DNA of 32,555 bases from Victivallales bacterium (GTDB lineage: Bacteria; Verrucomicrobiota; Lentisphaeria; Oligosphaerales; Oligosphaeraceae). This document shows, one piece after another, positions 16,137-24,843 of this stretch. Both the position numbers and the translations under genes were made by a program. Numbering within the stretch: position 1 is the first letter of the stretch; each line of letters opens with the position of its first letter. The stretch covers positions 1 through 32,555 of the forward strand of contig JAFRLP010000562.1 of assembly GCA_017431185.1 (NCBI GenBank), in the 5' to 3' direction. The notes under the pieces are model-generated. The model was not told the origin of the DNA and did no database searches. It was given only the letters and a program-made list of their open reading frames with translations.

Positions 16137-19100
16137 TCATTTGAATACCATGACCAGCACCTCATTCGGCGGCAGGGCGACGCGGAATCCGCGGTCATGC
16201 AGACCGCCCTCCAACTCGGTGACGGCACGGTTGGACTTCAGGGCGCGTCCTGCAACCAGACGCCTCCGAATGCGGAGTTCGACAGTCTTCTCCTTGTCCA
16301 TGTCCAGGTTGATCACGGAGACCAGAACCGCCCCGTCCTTGGTGCGGCAGGCGAGCAGTTCGCCGTCGCTGATCTCAATCCCCGTGTCCGAGAAGCGTCG
16401 CATGATTGCGCCCGCCGCCTTTTCCATGAGCGGGCTGATGTTGTTCTTTCCGTAGCCGACCCGAGTGTGAAGACGGCAGGACTTGACCATCTGCGGCGGC
16501 ACGTTGAAGAACGCGGCGAAGGCCCTGGCGTTGCGCTTGAGCGTCAGCACGGGGATTTCCGCCGTCAGCAAGACCTTGGCGCCGTCCGCCTCGTAGCGTC
16601 CCCGGCAGCGCTCGTCATCACAGAACTCCTTCATGCCCGAACAGAAGTCTCCGACGGGCCTCACTTCGGTGATGGAGTGCATCACCCCTGTGTCGCGGAC
16701 CCCGAACAGGTCCTCCAGCCCCGTCACATCCTCGCTGGCGACCAGGTTGACTCCCTGTCCATGCAGGGCGCGGATGCGTTTCAGCGCCTTCGACGACATC
16801 CCCTTCAACGGCGGAAGAACCAGCGTATCGACCTGGTCCGCCGTGAGTTTGTCCAGTTCGGAATCCTTCAGCTGGAATCCCGCGCAGACCCCTGCGCGGC
16901 GAGACGCCTCGTACAGGAACGGAACGTCCTCCGTGGCGGTATTGCGCACGTCAATAATCAGGTCTCCCTCCACGATATGCTCCTTGTGCGCACGCCAGGA
17001 GTCCTCGCTGTAAACGAAGGCGGCGCTCCGAAGCGGACGGTCGGCGGGGTGCTCCAGCACGGTCGGCCAAATCTCCAGCAGGGCCTCGTACCACTGTCGG
17101 GTGAAGCGTCCCGCCTGGAACCCCTGCCGCGTCCAGTAGCGGAAGCCATCGGCGGTCAGATGCCCTGACGCATAGGCGAAATTGACGACATACTGAATCA
17201 TCAGCCGTGGTGAACGCTCCTTGGCGCCAACGGTGCTTCCGAAGGGGGGATGCGCGTAGAACACCGCGCCGTCGGGACATCCCTGCTTGAGTTTCCCGCC
17301 AGTATAGATTTCGGGGTAGATGGCGCTGCCGGGCATGGCCAGCAGACAGCCTGTCAAGGCAAAGACTCCGCGCTCGATTCCGTAACCGCAGCTGAAGGGA
17401 TAGTCCTCGAACTGCCAGAACGCATTGAGGTCAGGAGTGATGTCCGCGTTGCAGGTCATCCTGGGACACTCCGGCCCCTTCAGCGCCGCTGCGTAGATGT
17501 GGAACGGGCCGTACATCCCGAATTTCACGGCGGGATTGACTTTCCGCATTTCGGCAAGCGTCTCGCGTGTCCAGCGGGCGGTGCGTGCGCAGGCGAAATC
17601 CAGCCATTCCTCCCAGTGTCTTTCCGCGACCTTCAGATACACCTCCTTCGGCATGGTCTCGCCCCTTTTCTGCATCCGGCGCAGCCGTTTCAGGTCGAAC
17701 ACCGAATCGTTCAGCGTGCCGAGGAAATCAAGCATCCATTGAAAACGCCGGCCACGATACGACCAGGGCCAGGTCAGGTTCATGCGCTCGTTGCAGTCCC
17801 AGATATTCACATAGTCCGACTCGCGGATGATGTCCAGGTTGTCCTTCGGCTCAGGCTTGTCCAGCGTCCGCGCGCTGATCCAGGAAAAGTTGCTCCGACC
17901 GTATGCCTTCAGTGTCGGAAGCATGCGGTATTTCCGGACGGCTTCCGGGAGCATGACCGCGCAGGAGATGTAATGTCCTTCGTTCACGCTGGAGCCGAGC
18001 CAGGGATCGAAGGCGTCGGTCATCAGCCCCCTGGTCTCGGTGCGGGCATTGAACAGGAAAGGCAGTCCTGAGAGCAGCGGCGGGGCCGGCGCGTCCCTGT
18101 CCAGGCTCATGATCTCAAAAGCGCAGTAATCCTCCAGTGTCGGCACGGTTGAGTCCACGCTCTTCACCCTGATGTGGTAAACGCCGCAAGCCAGCCCAGG
18201 AATTTTCTCCACCGCCAGTTCGACAACCTGAAGCGTGGAGACTCCCATGGACGCGGTTGCGCATTCCTGTTTGAATTTCAACGGGCGGATGGGCCGCAGA
18301 TACGCATCCTCCAAATACACTTCAAAGGCCAGGGGCAACGGATTTGCCGATGTCAGGCGAATTTTGAATTCAGGGACCTCCTTTTCCAGGAAATAATGGT
18401 TTGACGCAGCAAAACGGCAGGCCAGTTCATGGCGTGGGTCATCCTTCGGCAGCCTTTTCAGGAACTGTTTCTTCGGCTGGGAAAGGAATTCGATTTTCCG
18501 CTGTTCGCCCGGTGTAATGCCGAGTCCCGAATAAAGCACTTGGCCATTGGCAGAAAACACCGTCTCCGCCGGATTGAGTTCCAGATTCGGGGAGGCGTTG
18601 TGATGCCACGACTCAAAGCCGACCGCCAAATCGAATCTTCCCGACGGCTTCAGGAAACGGACATTGCGCCGAAACGGCCACTCCACCTTTTCATAGACCA
18701 GTTTGTAGAAGAACTTCGGAGCCATGCCCTGCGGGATCTGCACGATGGTCTTTTCATAAAGAACGTGCTTTTCCGTATGTTCCGCCGTCAGGATTTTCAG
18801 ATAGGGACGGGTCAGCAGGTCAGCCCGCATGCCGTGGTAGTTGCCTTCGCCCGGCTGGGTTTCCGCCACACCGCCTCGGAAGGAGAGCACCGCGTCCAGG
18901 CATTTCCCGTAATCCCGCAGAACCACGTCGCAGTAGATAGGATACCAGGTCAGTGAGTCAGGCATGGGGACTGTGAATCTGCGCTCCTTTGCCGCAGCCT
19001 GGGGCGGATTGCCATCGACCGTGAACGACAGCACCTGGAAGACGTCGAAAAAATGCTCGCGCGCCAGCGCGACTGCGCCGTTGCCGTCCTGGACTTTGAA

Positions 19101-19592
19101 GTACACAGCATGCCCCAGAAACGAGACTGTCGCCTTGCCGCCGCAGACGGTCATCGCGAAATCCATCGGATGCCCGAAGCACACCCTGTCCGCCTTCACT
19201 TTCCGGCTGTCGCTTGGAGTATAGAAATTGAGTCTCGTCGTGCCGTATTCAATCAATACCGAATCCTCCAGGTGCTCGCGGTGCAGCCGAATGTACTGTC
19301 CCCGCCCCGTGAAGGTGTCATACCGGAAACAGAGATAGAACCCGAAATCGTTCTCATCCTCATAATGGACGCCGAAAGTCATATTCACGCGGACATCCGC
19401 AGTGTCGGGAATGACGGGCAGGTACTTGTTGCCTCCCGACAGCAGTTCAATGGAATTCTCCGCCTTGCGGAACGCGGGCACCTGAGGCATGTCGGTGTTC
19501 TGCTCCACCATCCATCCGCCAGGCAGTCCATTGGTCTCCGAGGAGAAGGTTTCACGGTAGAGCGGTCTCAGTTCGTGTTTCATCTTTCGCAT
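16137..19592 (-). CDS. Large glycoside-hydrolase-like protein (GH42-like architecture)
   Basis: A 1151-aa protein without a signal peptide. The start at 19592 is chosen from AAGGA 6 bases upstream; a second ATG follows three codons later. Residues ~1-210 resemble a concanavalin/LamG-like sandwich (NDFGFYLCFRYDTFTGRGQY). The centre (~540-900) has features of a (beta/alpha)8 barrel with many Trp and Asp (YVNIWDCNERMNLTWPW, ADITPDLNAFWQFEDYPF). Around 950-1010 is a class-I-amidotransferase-like fold (VDTLVLPPLKGMSSKALKRI), as in the GH42 trimerisation domain, and the last ~65 residues form a beta-sandwich. Catalytic acids cannot be assigned. It overlaps the 3' end of ATPase copy 2 by 41 bases and lies between the two ATPase copies. 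Cytoplasmic action on imported oligosaccharide is inferred. Confidence 0.75.
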   Translation of the reverse strand: MRKMKHELRPLYRETFSSETNGLPGGWMVEQNTDMPQVPAFRKAENSIELLSGGNKYLPVIPDTADVRVNMTFGVHYEDENDFGFYLCFRYDTFTGRGQYIRLHREHLEDSVLIEYGTTRLNFYTPSDSRKVKADRVCFGHPMDFAMTVCGGKATVSFLGHAVYFKVQDGNGAVALAREHFFDVFQVLSFTVDGNPPQAAAKERRFTVPMPDSLTWYPIYCDVVLRDYGKCLDAVLSFRGGVAETQPGEGNYHGMRADLLTRPYLKILTAEHTEKHVLYEKTIVQIPQGMAPKFFYKLVYEKVEWPFRRNVRFLKPSGRFDLAVGFESWHHNASPNLELNPAETVFSANGQVLYSGLGITPGEQRKIEFLSQPKKQFLKRLPKDDPRHELACRFAASNHYFLEKEVPEFKIRLTSANPLPLAFEVYLEDAYLRPIRPLKFKQECATASMGVSTLQVVELAVEKIPGLACGVYHIRVKSVDSTVPTLEDYCAFEIMSLDRDAPAPPLLSGLPFLFNARTETRGLMTDAFDPWLGSSVNEGHYISCAVMLPEAVRKYRMLPTLKAYGRSNFSWISARTLDKPEPKDNLDIIRESDYVNIWDCNERMNLTWPWSYRGRRFQWMLDFLGTLNDSVFDLKRLRRMQKRGETMPKEVYLKVAERHWEEWLDFACARTARWTRETLAEMRKVNPAVKFGMYGPFHIYAAALKGPECPRMTCNADITPDLNAFWQFEDYPFSCGYGIERGVFALTGCLLAMPGSAIYPEIYTGGKLKQGCPDGAVFYAHPPFGSTVGAKERSPRLMIQYVVNFAYASGHLTADGFRYWTRQGFQAGRFTRQWYEALLEIWPTVLEHPADRPLRSAAFVYSEDSWRAHKEHIVEGDLIIDVRNTATEDVPFLYEASRRAGVCAGFQLKDSELDKLTADQVDTLVLPPLKGMSSKALKRIRALHGQGVNLVASEDVTGLEDLFGVRDTGVMHSITEVRPVGDFCSGMKEFCDDERCRGRYEADGAKVLLTAEIPVLTLKRNARAFAAFFNVPPQMVKSCRLHTRVGYGKNNISPLMEKAAGAIMRRFSDTGIEISDGELLACRTKDGAVLVSVINLDMDKEKTVELRIRRRLVAGRALKSNRAVTELEGGLHDRGFRVALPPNEVLVMVFK

Positions 19593-21180
19593 TTTGCATC
19601 CTTTGCCCAGCGGCAAGCGTTCCCTCTTTCCATCCGTTGATACGTCCCCTGGAGGCATCGAAGTCAACGCCAATCAGTCGAATGGGCAAGTCGCAACCCT
19701 GGAATTTTTCGTAGTAGCGGCGGTCAAGAATCTGTGCGACGGCCACATCGGCATTTCTGTCCAGTTTGAACTCAAAGATGTAAACAGCCTTTGTCGTGCG
19801 GATGTATGCGTCTATGCGGCCCTGGTTGGTTCTTGATTCGGCTTTGACGCTGCTTCCCAGAAGCAGAAAAGTGATGAAAAAAATGGTCTGGTAGTAGTGC
19901 TCGTCACCGCCGCGGATGTCGTAGGGGATGCTGGCAAAGTAGGACTGCAGCGTCACCATGAACAGTTCCACATCATCGTGCCGCATTGCGTCCGTCAGCC
20001 TGAAGACCAGGGAGGACATGGCTGCGTCCTTGTACCCGCTGTAGTAGGCCAGCAACTGGGTGTTAAAGGCGTCCTCCACCTCATGGTCAGGGAAACCAAG
20101 TTTGAACATGCTTGACCCGACAGGGCCAGGCAAAACCTCCTTAATTGTCAGGTAGCCAGTCTGCCAAAGCAGTCCTAGAGGACCGATATTCTCCACCTCG
20201 TATGCGCCAAAGGCGAGGGAGGAGACAGGTGTGGTGAGTGCCTGCTCGAAATTGAAGCGCGTCGTCTTTGCCATTTCGAACAGCACTGTGGTCACGCCAG
20301 TGGTTCCCCAGTAGTTGTCGAACTCGAATTTTTTCTCGAAGAAATTTGAAATGGAGACAGGATTGCAGACATGGATGTCCGCCTTTGAGAAGCGGTAGCC
20401 GTCATACCATACAAGAAGCATCCGCATCAACTCATCAGTGAAGATCCCCTTGCTTTTCGCCGCCTCATCGATTCTGTCTGCAAAATTTTTTCTTACTTCC
20501 TCCTCCGTGAACCCCAGCATTCCAGCATAGTCAACATCCATCGTGATGTCCGTCAGGTTGTTCAACTCCGAAAAGAGCGACACATGGCAGAACTTGCTTA
20601 CGCCAGTGACCAGTGTAAGACGAGTTACCCCAGAGCATTTCTTGATGCTGGAGTAAAATCCCTTCAACACAGGAAGAATTTCCTTGCACAGCGGCAGATC
20701 AACCACATTGTTCAGAATGGGTTTGTCATATTCATCAACCAGAATGATGACTTGCCCTGTAGTGGAGGACTTGGCCGCATCGCATATTAGGTTTTCAAAA
20801 CGGGCGGCAAGCCCCTGTTCGCGCACCTCCAGACCAAGTTCCTGAGCCGACACATTAAGAAGATGCTCCAGAAAAACCTGGAGTTCTTCAGGAGTCTTAC
20901 TGTCGCAGTTAGCCATGTCCAGATGAATCACGGGGTACTGCCTCCAATCGTAGGGCTTGTTGTAGAGTGCAAGCCCCTTGAAGAGTTCCTTTTTTCCCTG
21001 GAAAATGTTCTTCAAGGTCGATACAAGCAGCGATTTCCCAAAGCGCCTCGGGCGTGACAGAAAAAAGGATTCCCCAGGGGGATCTATCAGACGCCACAGA
21101 TATTCCGTCTTGTCAACATACAGATAGCCTGCCTTGCGCAGTTTTTCGAAGTCATAAATGCTTGTCGTCAGATTCTTCAT
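19552..21180 (-). CDS. AAA-ATPase-like / PD-(D/E)XK nuclease family protein, copy 2
   Basis: A 542-aa paralogue of the protein at 14252-15853, same strand. P-loop RPRRFGKS, Walker B IILVDEYDKP, and the nuclease-like GRIDAYI and IFEFKLDR are all present. I take ATG 21180 because GGTGG lies 5 bases before it, in the same place as in copy 1; an in-frame GTG three codons earlier is unlikely. Similarity to copy 1 ends at the EGTL of the C-terminus; after that this copy has its own ~20-residue tail, which overlaps the start of the 1151-aa gene. Function is unknown, as for copy 1. Confidence 0.9.
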   Translation of the reverse strand: MKNLTTSIYDFEKLRKAGYLYVDKTEYLWRLIDPPGESFFLSRPRRFGKSLLVSTLKNIFQGKKELFKGLALYNKPYDWRQYPVIHLDMANCDSKTPEELQVFLEHLLNVSAQELGLEVREQGLAARFENLICDAAKSSTTGQVIILVDEYDKPILNNVVDLPLCKEILPVLKGFYSSIKKCSGVTRLTLVTGVSKFCHVSLFSELNNLTDITMDVDYAGMLGFTEEEVRKNFADRIDEAAKSKGIFTDELMRMLLVWYDGYRFSKADIHVCNPVSISNFFEKKFEFDNYWGTTGVTTVLFEMAKTTRFNFEQALTTPVSSLAFGAYEVENIGPLGLLWQTGYLTIKEVLPGPVGSSMFKLGFPDHEVEDAFNTQLLAYYSGYKDAAMSSLVFRLTDAMRHDDVELFMVTLQSYFASIPYDIRGGDEHYYQTIFFITFLLLGSSVKAESRTNQGRIDAYIRTTKAVYIFEFKLDRNADVAVAQILDRRYYEKFQGCDLPIRLIGVDFDASRGRINGWKEGTLAAGQRMQNAKDETRTETALP

Positions 21181-21326
21181 TGAAACCACCGTTGCTTGCC
21201 AGGAAAGGAACCGCAGGAGCCTGTGTTTAGGGGAAGCCAGCCAAAGTCATCGCGCCATGGCGGCAAAGTCACCCATGGTCAGCCGAATCCAGAGAGGCTT
21301 TCAACTCCTTACGCCCAAACATGAAA

Positions 21327-21461
21327 CTACAATATATCCCGACATACCCGTAATTCAATCATCCAACCATCAGGATCCATGACCAAGCCGCCGAAGTTCT
21401 CCTTGCGTCCATTTTCCCTGCCCATTCCACCAAAAATGATAATGTCGATTGTCTTCGTCAT
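21327..21461 (-). CDS. Possible 44-aa protein translationally coupled to the gene upstream
   Basis: A small reading frame whose ATG overlaps the stop of the 721-aa gene as ATGA (21458-21461), with GGAGAA about 8 bases upstream. The product begins MTKTIDIIIFGG and ends GLVMDPDGWMIELRV plus a few residues. The DPDGWMIEL part looks like the C-terminal strand of a VOC (glyoxalase-like) domain, so it may be the tail of a degraded VOC gene rather than a working protein. Evidence is the overlap and protein-like composition only. Confidence 0.4.
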   Translation of the reverse strand: MTKTIDIIIFGGMGRENGRKENFGGLVMDPDGWMIELRVCRDIL

Positions 21462-23623
21462 TGTCTTTCTTCTCCGTTCACCGTTTTCCGATAGGCGGGG
21501 ATGGCATGCTCCTTCAGATTGTCCAGCAGGTAGAGTTTCCACTGTAGATGCCAGGTGCCGCCGACATAATCCATGCTCGACTCCCAGCCCAGACGCGAAT
21601 CCGCTTCGGTCAGCGGGATGGTCTCCGTCACATTCTGTGTCTCCGCCTCAATCAACGCCAGCATTTCGTCCAGCAAAGCATTGGCAGTCCGTGAGTCGTA
21701 TTCAATCTCCAGTTTCTTGTTCAGCAGCCACCAGCGTTTCACGTGGACCATCGTGCGGATTGCGTGTCCGCAGAACTCTCCGACTCCAATCATTTTTTCC
21801 GCGTTGCGGCGTTTGGATTCAGGGACTTTCCCCAGCATTTTCCGCATGACCGCCGTGCCGCGTTCCCAGATGTCCAGAGCATGCGTCATGATCTGGATGT
21901 CTTCAACGATTCGACGACCACAGTGGGACATTCCGGGGACCTGTTCCGGCTGATAGAACGGATGAATCCAACGAGCGCCCGCAGCCGACTGCGGCGTGGT
22001 GGGATATGCCAGAGTCTGCGTCGAATACGGATATAGGATTGGATAGAATATCAGAGGATAAGCGGGGCCGACCCGCAGGGGACCCGCCTGGTCTTCGAAT
22101 CCGGGCGTGTAGGAATCAATCGCCTCGCTCCATAGACGCCAGCCGTCCAAAGCCTCCTCGGCTGCATCCTTTCCGAAATCTCGTTCGGCGATTTTCCGCA
22201 GGAGCGCCTCCAAATCGATTTCCGGCGATCGGAAAAACCAGCGGGCGCATTCGGTGATTTCCGAGGGGAACCAGCCGTAATGATGCGAGTCCATGATGCC
22301 GCTCAATCCCCAGTCATCATGCGCGGCCTTCATGGCGCGGAACCGTTTGAACCACTGATATGGCGTCGGGATATATGGGACCACACCGAAATCCCACGTC
22401 CGCCCTGCTGTGTTGGTCATGGAATACAGTCTCAGCCCCCGTTTTTTCGCTGCCTGAGCCTCACTCCGGAAATAGAATCCCGGTCCGGGACTGGTGATGG
22501 AATAATCCGGCTGCACCGTGCGATGATTCGGATATTTTTCAATCGTGTCGAACATCTCGAATGTGGCCTGCAAGGTCACATCCTGCGGTAGAGCATCAAT
22601 CAGTTCCAGCCTCGCTTCCGTGGATTCTCTGCCCCAGTTGTAAGTCCAGAACACGATGTCCGCATCCGGCGCGTCTTTTCGCACCGCCTTCTTCACCGCA
22701 TTCAGCCATTGCGGATAATCCCGGCATGGGAAAAAGCACGGACTCTGGCGGTGATCGACTGTAACGGAAAATTCCCGTTCCGTGGAGACTACGCAGCCTC
22801 GCGACTTGTCACCGATATTGCTCGGACGTTCCCGTCCGGTTGTCCGCTCGTCCTTGCTCGGGAAACAGCAGCTTTCGCCGACCAGAATCAGTCCTTTCGC
22901 TTTCGGGCTCTGCCGGAAAACCTCTCCGTAACTCTTATCAAAAAACGCCTCGGCATCCGGTTCATCGGGATGCTTGAAACTGGGCAGGTAACTGTAAAAA
23001 TAGACGCCCAGGCCGAACTTCTCGCAGCGGTCGATGAGATTGTTGAAGTCCATGAAGCCGTGGGTGGTCTGATTCGGTCCTTTCACGAAGAGAAGTATGG
23101 AATCGAATCCGGCGTGGGCGATGGCATTCAGATGCGAATCAGGAAACTGGTCAAGTCCCCAGCCGGAATGAACCATGCGGGGAGAAAAGAGCGGCTCATG
23201 CCATTGCGACCCGCGTTCGAGAAACGGCGCCTCGCGCAGATTCATCCAGTCCTCCAGAAAATAAACGCCCTGTGCCGTTCCGGACGGATTGCCGCCAACA
23301 ATTCGGACTGCATTTTCCGTGACAGTGAACTCGAAAGACCGAGGACTCCGCCCGGAGACAGGAACCGTCTCCAGCACAATGCTTCGGTCCTTGGCTGTCT
23401 TCCGCAGCGGCAGGTTCAGATTCATGCTGACGCGAAGATAATCCTGCAAATCAACCGCGGCATATTCGACCAGCGGGTCAGCATCATCCGGAAGGACAAT
23501 GCACCACGATTCATCGACACTGGTTTCATTGTCCCCCCGCGCCAAAGAGCGATTGCGCCGATTCGGTTTATGCACTTCATCCAGCACCCGCCGGAAGGCA
23601 TAGGCTCGTTCTTTCATGGGCAT
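21458..23623 (-). CDS. GH67/GH20-like glycoside hydrolase family protein, no signal peptide
   Basis: A 721-aa protein. Residues ~35-130 match the N-terminal domain shared by alpha-glucuronidases (GH67) and hexosaminidases: VLPDDADPLVEYAAVDLQDY, then GTAQGVYFLEDWM. From ~150 a barrel-like region follows (RMVHSGWGLDQFPDSHLNA, FDSILLFVKG, DIVFWTYNWGRESTEA, SGIMDSHHYGWFPSE). The C-terminal ~250 residues are helical. Similar architecture is seen in DUF4838-type proteins. No signal peptide is seen, so it probably acts in the cytoplasm. The ATG comes one base after the stop of the preceding gene; a second ATG two codons later is equally possible. Substrate and catalytic residues are not assignable. 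Confidence 0.75.
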   Translation of the reverse strand: MPMKERAYAFRRVLDEVHKPNRRNRSLARGDNETSVDESWCIVLPDDADPLVEYAAVDLQDYLRVSMNLNLPLRKTAKDRSIVLETVPVSGRSPRSFEFTVTENAVRIVGGNPSGTAQGVYFLEDWMNLREAPFLERGSQWHEPLFSPRMVHSGWGLDQFPDSHLNAIAHAGFDSILLFVKGPNQTTHGFMDFNNLIDRCEKFGLGVYFYSYLPSFKHPDEPDAEAFFDKSYGEVFRQSPKAKGLILVGESCCFPSKDERTTGRERPSNIGDKSRGCVVSTEREFSVTVDHRQSPCFFPCRDYPQWLNAVKKAVRKDAPDADIVFWTYNWGRESTEARLELIDALPQDVTLQATFEMFDTIEKYPNHRTVQPDYSITSPGPGFYFRSEAQAAKKRGLRLYSMTNTAGRTWDFGVVPYIPTPYQWFKRFRAMKAAHDDWGLSGIMDSHHYGWFPSEITECARWFFRSPEIDLEALLRKIAERDFGKDAAEEALDGWRLWSEAIDSYTPGFEDQAGPLRVGPAYPLIFYPILYPYSTQTLAYPTTPQSAAGARWIHPFYQPEQVPGMSHCGRRIVEDIQIMTHALDIWERGTAVMRKMLGKVPESKRRNAEKMIGVGEFCGHAIRTMVHVKRWWLLNKKLEIEYDSRTANALLDEMLALIEAETQNVTETIPLTEADSRLGWESSMDYVGGTWHLQWKLYLLDNLKEHAIPAYRKTVNGEERQ

Positions 23624-23624
23624 T

Positions 23625-24263
23625 TCACTTGTTTACGACGAACACATCGTCCAAGTCAAGAAGCTCGCATTTCGCAAGGGCGGTGAATCGGATGGCGACA
23701 CGTTCCGTGGGCACTCCTGCGGTCTCGGCCTCGAACTGATACGTCTGCCATTCGGAAGTCAAGTCCCATTTCTGGTATTTCTGGGTTTTCTTCAGGATAT
23801 CGTACCCTTTGGCGTTGGGCTCATTCTTATTTTGGAAGCTGCTAGTCCAGATGGTGAACGGCCCCGCGCCACGAGCCTTGAACGAGATTTTCAAAACACC
23901 CTTCTCCTGCGTCTGCGGAAGGAAATACTGCGTCACATACCCTTTCTTCAGCCGGATAAAGTAATTTCCCTCAGAGTCCTGTTCATAGGACCCTACCGCA
24001 TCGGATGAGACTCGCCATCCTGCCGGGACCAGTTCCTTTTCATCCTTGAACTCCCAGCCCTTGGAGTTCTTGAACCGAATTCCCCGCGACTGCTTGCTGT
24101 CCGGCACGGCGGTATTGAAATCTGCATTTTTCCAGGATTTTGTATTTGCATTCGGCTTCGGGGCGGAGACTTCCTGCGCACGGACGATGGACGAGGGGGC
24201 CGCAAGCAACGAGATGGCGGCAATGGCCCCGAACAAACGGCTCATTCTTGTTTTTTCACTCAT
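23625..24263 (-). CDS. Small secreted carbohydrate-binding-like domain protein
   Basis: A 212-aa protein with a signal peptide (MSEKTRMSRLFGAIAAISLL, cut near VRA/QE at residue 29). AGGAG lies 6 bases before the ATG. Residues 44-212 form one domain starting WKNADFNTA that is nearly the same as the last ~175 residues of the neighbouring DUF4838 protein, including LKKGYVTQYFLPQTQEKG and NKNEPNAKGYDIL. Alternating strands, aromatic residues and a final DLDDVFV strand suggest a jelly-roll, carbohydrate-binding-like module, but no known CBM family is recognised. It is followed one base later by the 721-aa gene. Confidence 0.75.
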   Translation of the reverse strand: MSEKTRMSRLFGAIAAISLLAAPSSIVRAQEVSAPKPNANTKSWKNADFNTAVPDSKQSRGIRFKNSKGWEFKDEKELVPAGWRVSSDAVGSYEQDSEGNYFIRLKKGYVTQYFLPQTQEKGVLKISFKARGAGPFTIWTSSFQNKNEPNAKGYDILKKTQKYQKWDLTSEWQTYQFEAETAGVPTERVAIRFTALAKCELLDLDDVFVVNK

Positions 24264-24843
24264 GATTGACTCCTGTTTCTTGTGTTGTGATGTATGTTTC
24301 TATCCGTCAGTCTTTCTTCTCCGCGAAGAAAGGAGACACGTACACATCGTCCAAATCGAACTCGCTTCCCGGCGAGACCGTGAACCGGATTGCGATGCGT
24401 TCCGTGGGCACTCCGGCAGTCCCGGTTTCGAACTGATACGTCTGCCATTCGGAAGTCAAGTCCCATTCCTGATATTTCTGAGTTTCATTCAGAATGTCGT
24501 ACCCTTTGGCGTTAGGCTCATTCTTATTTCGGAAACTGCAAGTCCAGATGGTGAAAGGACCTGTGCCCCGTGCCTTGAACGAGATTTTCAAAACACCCTT
24601 CTCCTGCGTCTGCGGAAGGAAATACTGCGTCACATATCCTTTCTTCAGCCGGATATAATAATTTCCTTCCGACTCCTCGTTATACGAGCCTTCCGCATCG
24701 GCGGAAACGCGCCATTCAGCAGGGACAAGTTCCCTCTCATCCTCGAACTGCCAGCCTTTTCTGCCTTTGAACCGTTCAAGGCGGTTCCGTTTGCCGTCAG
24801 GAATGGCGGTGTTGAAATCCGCATTTTTCCAGGCGGAGACATC
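23625..24843 (-). repeat. Tandem duplication of a ~170-residue domain
   Basis: The segments 23625-24134 (small secreted protein) and 24307-24843 (C-terminus of the DUF4838 protein) are close copies at both DNA and protein level, in the same direction. For example, both hold CTCCTGCGTCTGCGGAAGGA, on the plus strand near 23910 and 24601. The duplicate has a separate signal peptide, start and stop, so one copy was probably split off or fused after duplication. Confidence 0.8.

Noticed and set aside
14252..21180. Composite transposon formed by the two ATPase genes
   Set aside because: No terminal inverted repeats, target duplications or transposase were seen at their outer ends; they are better described as paralogues.
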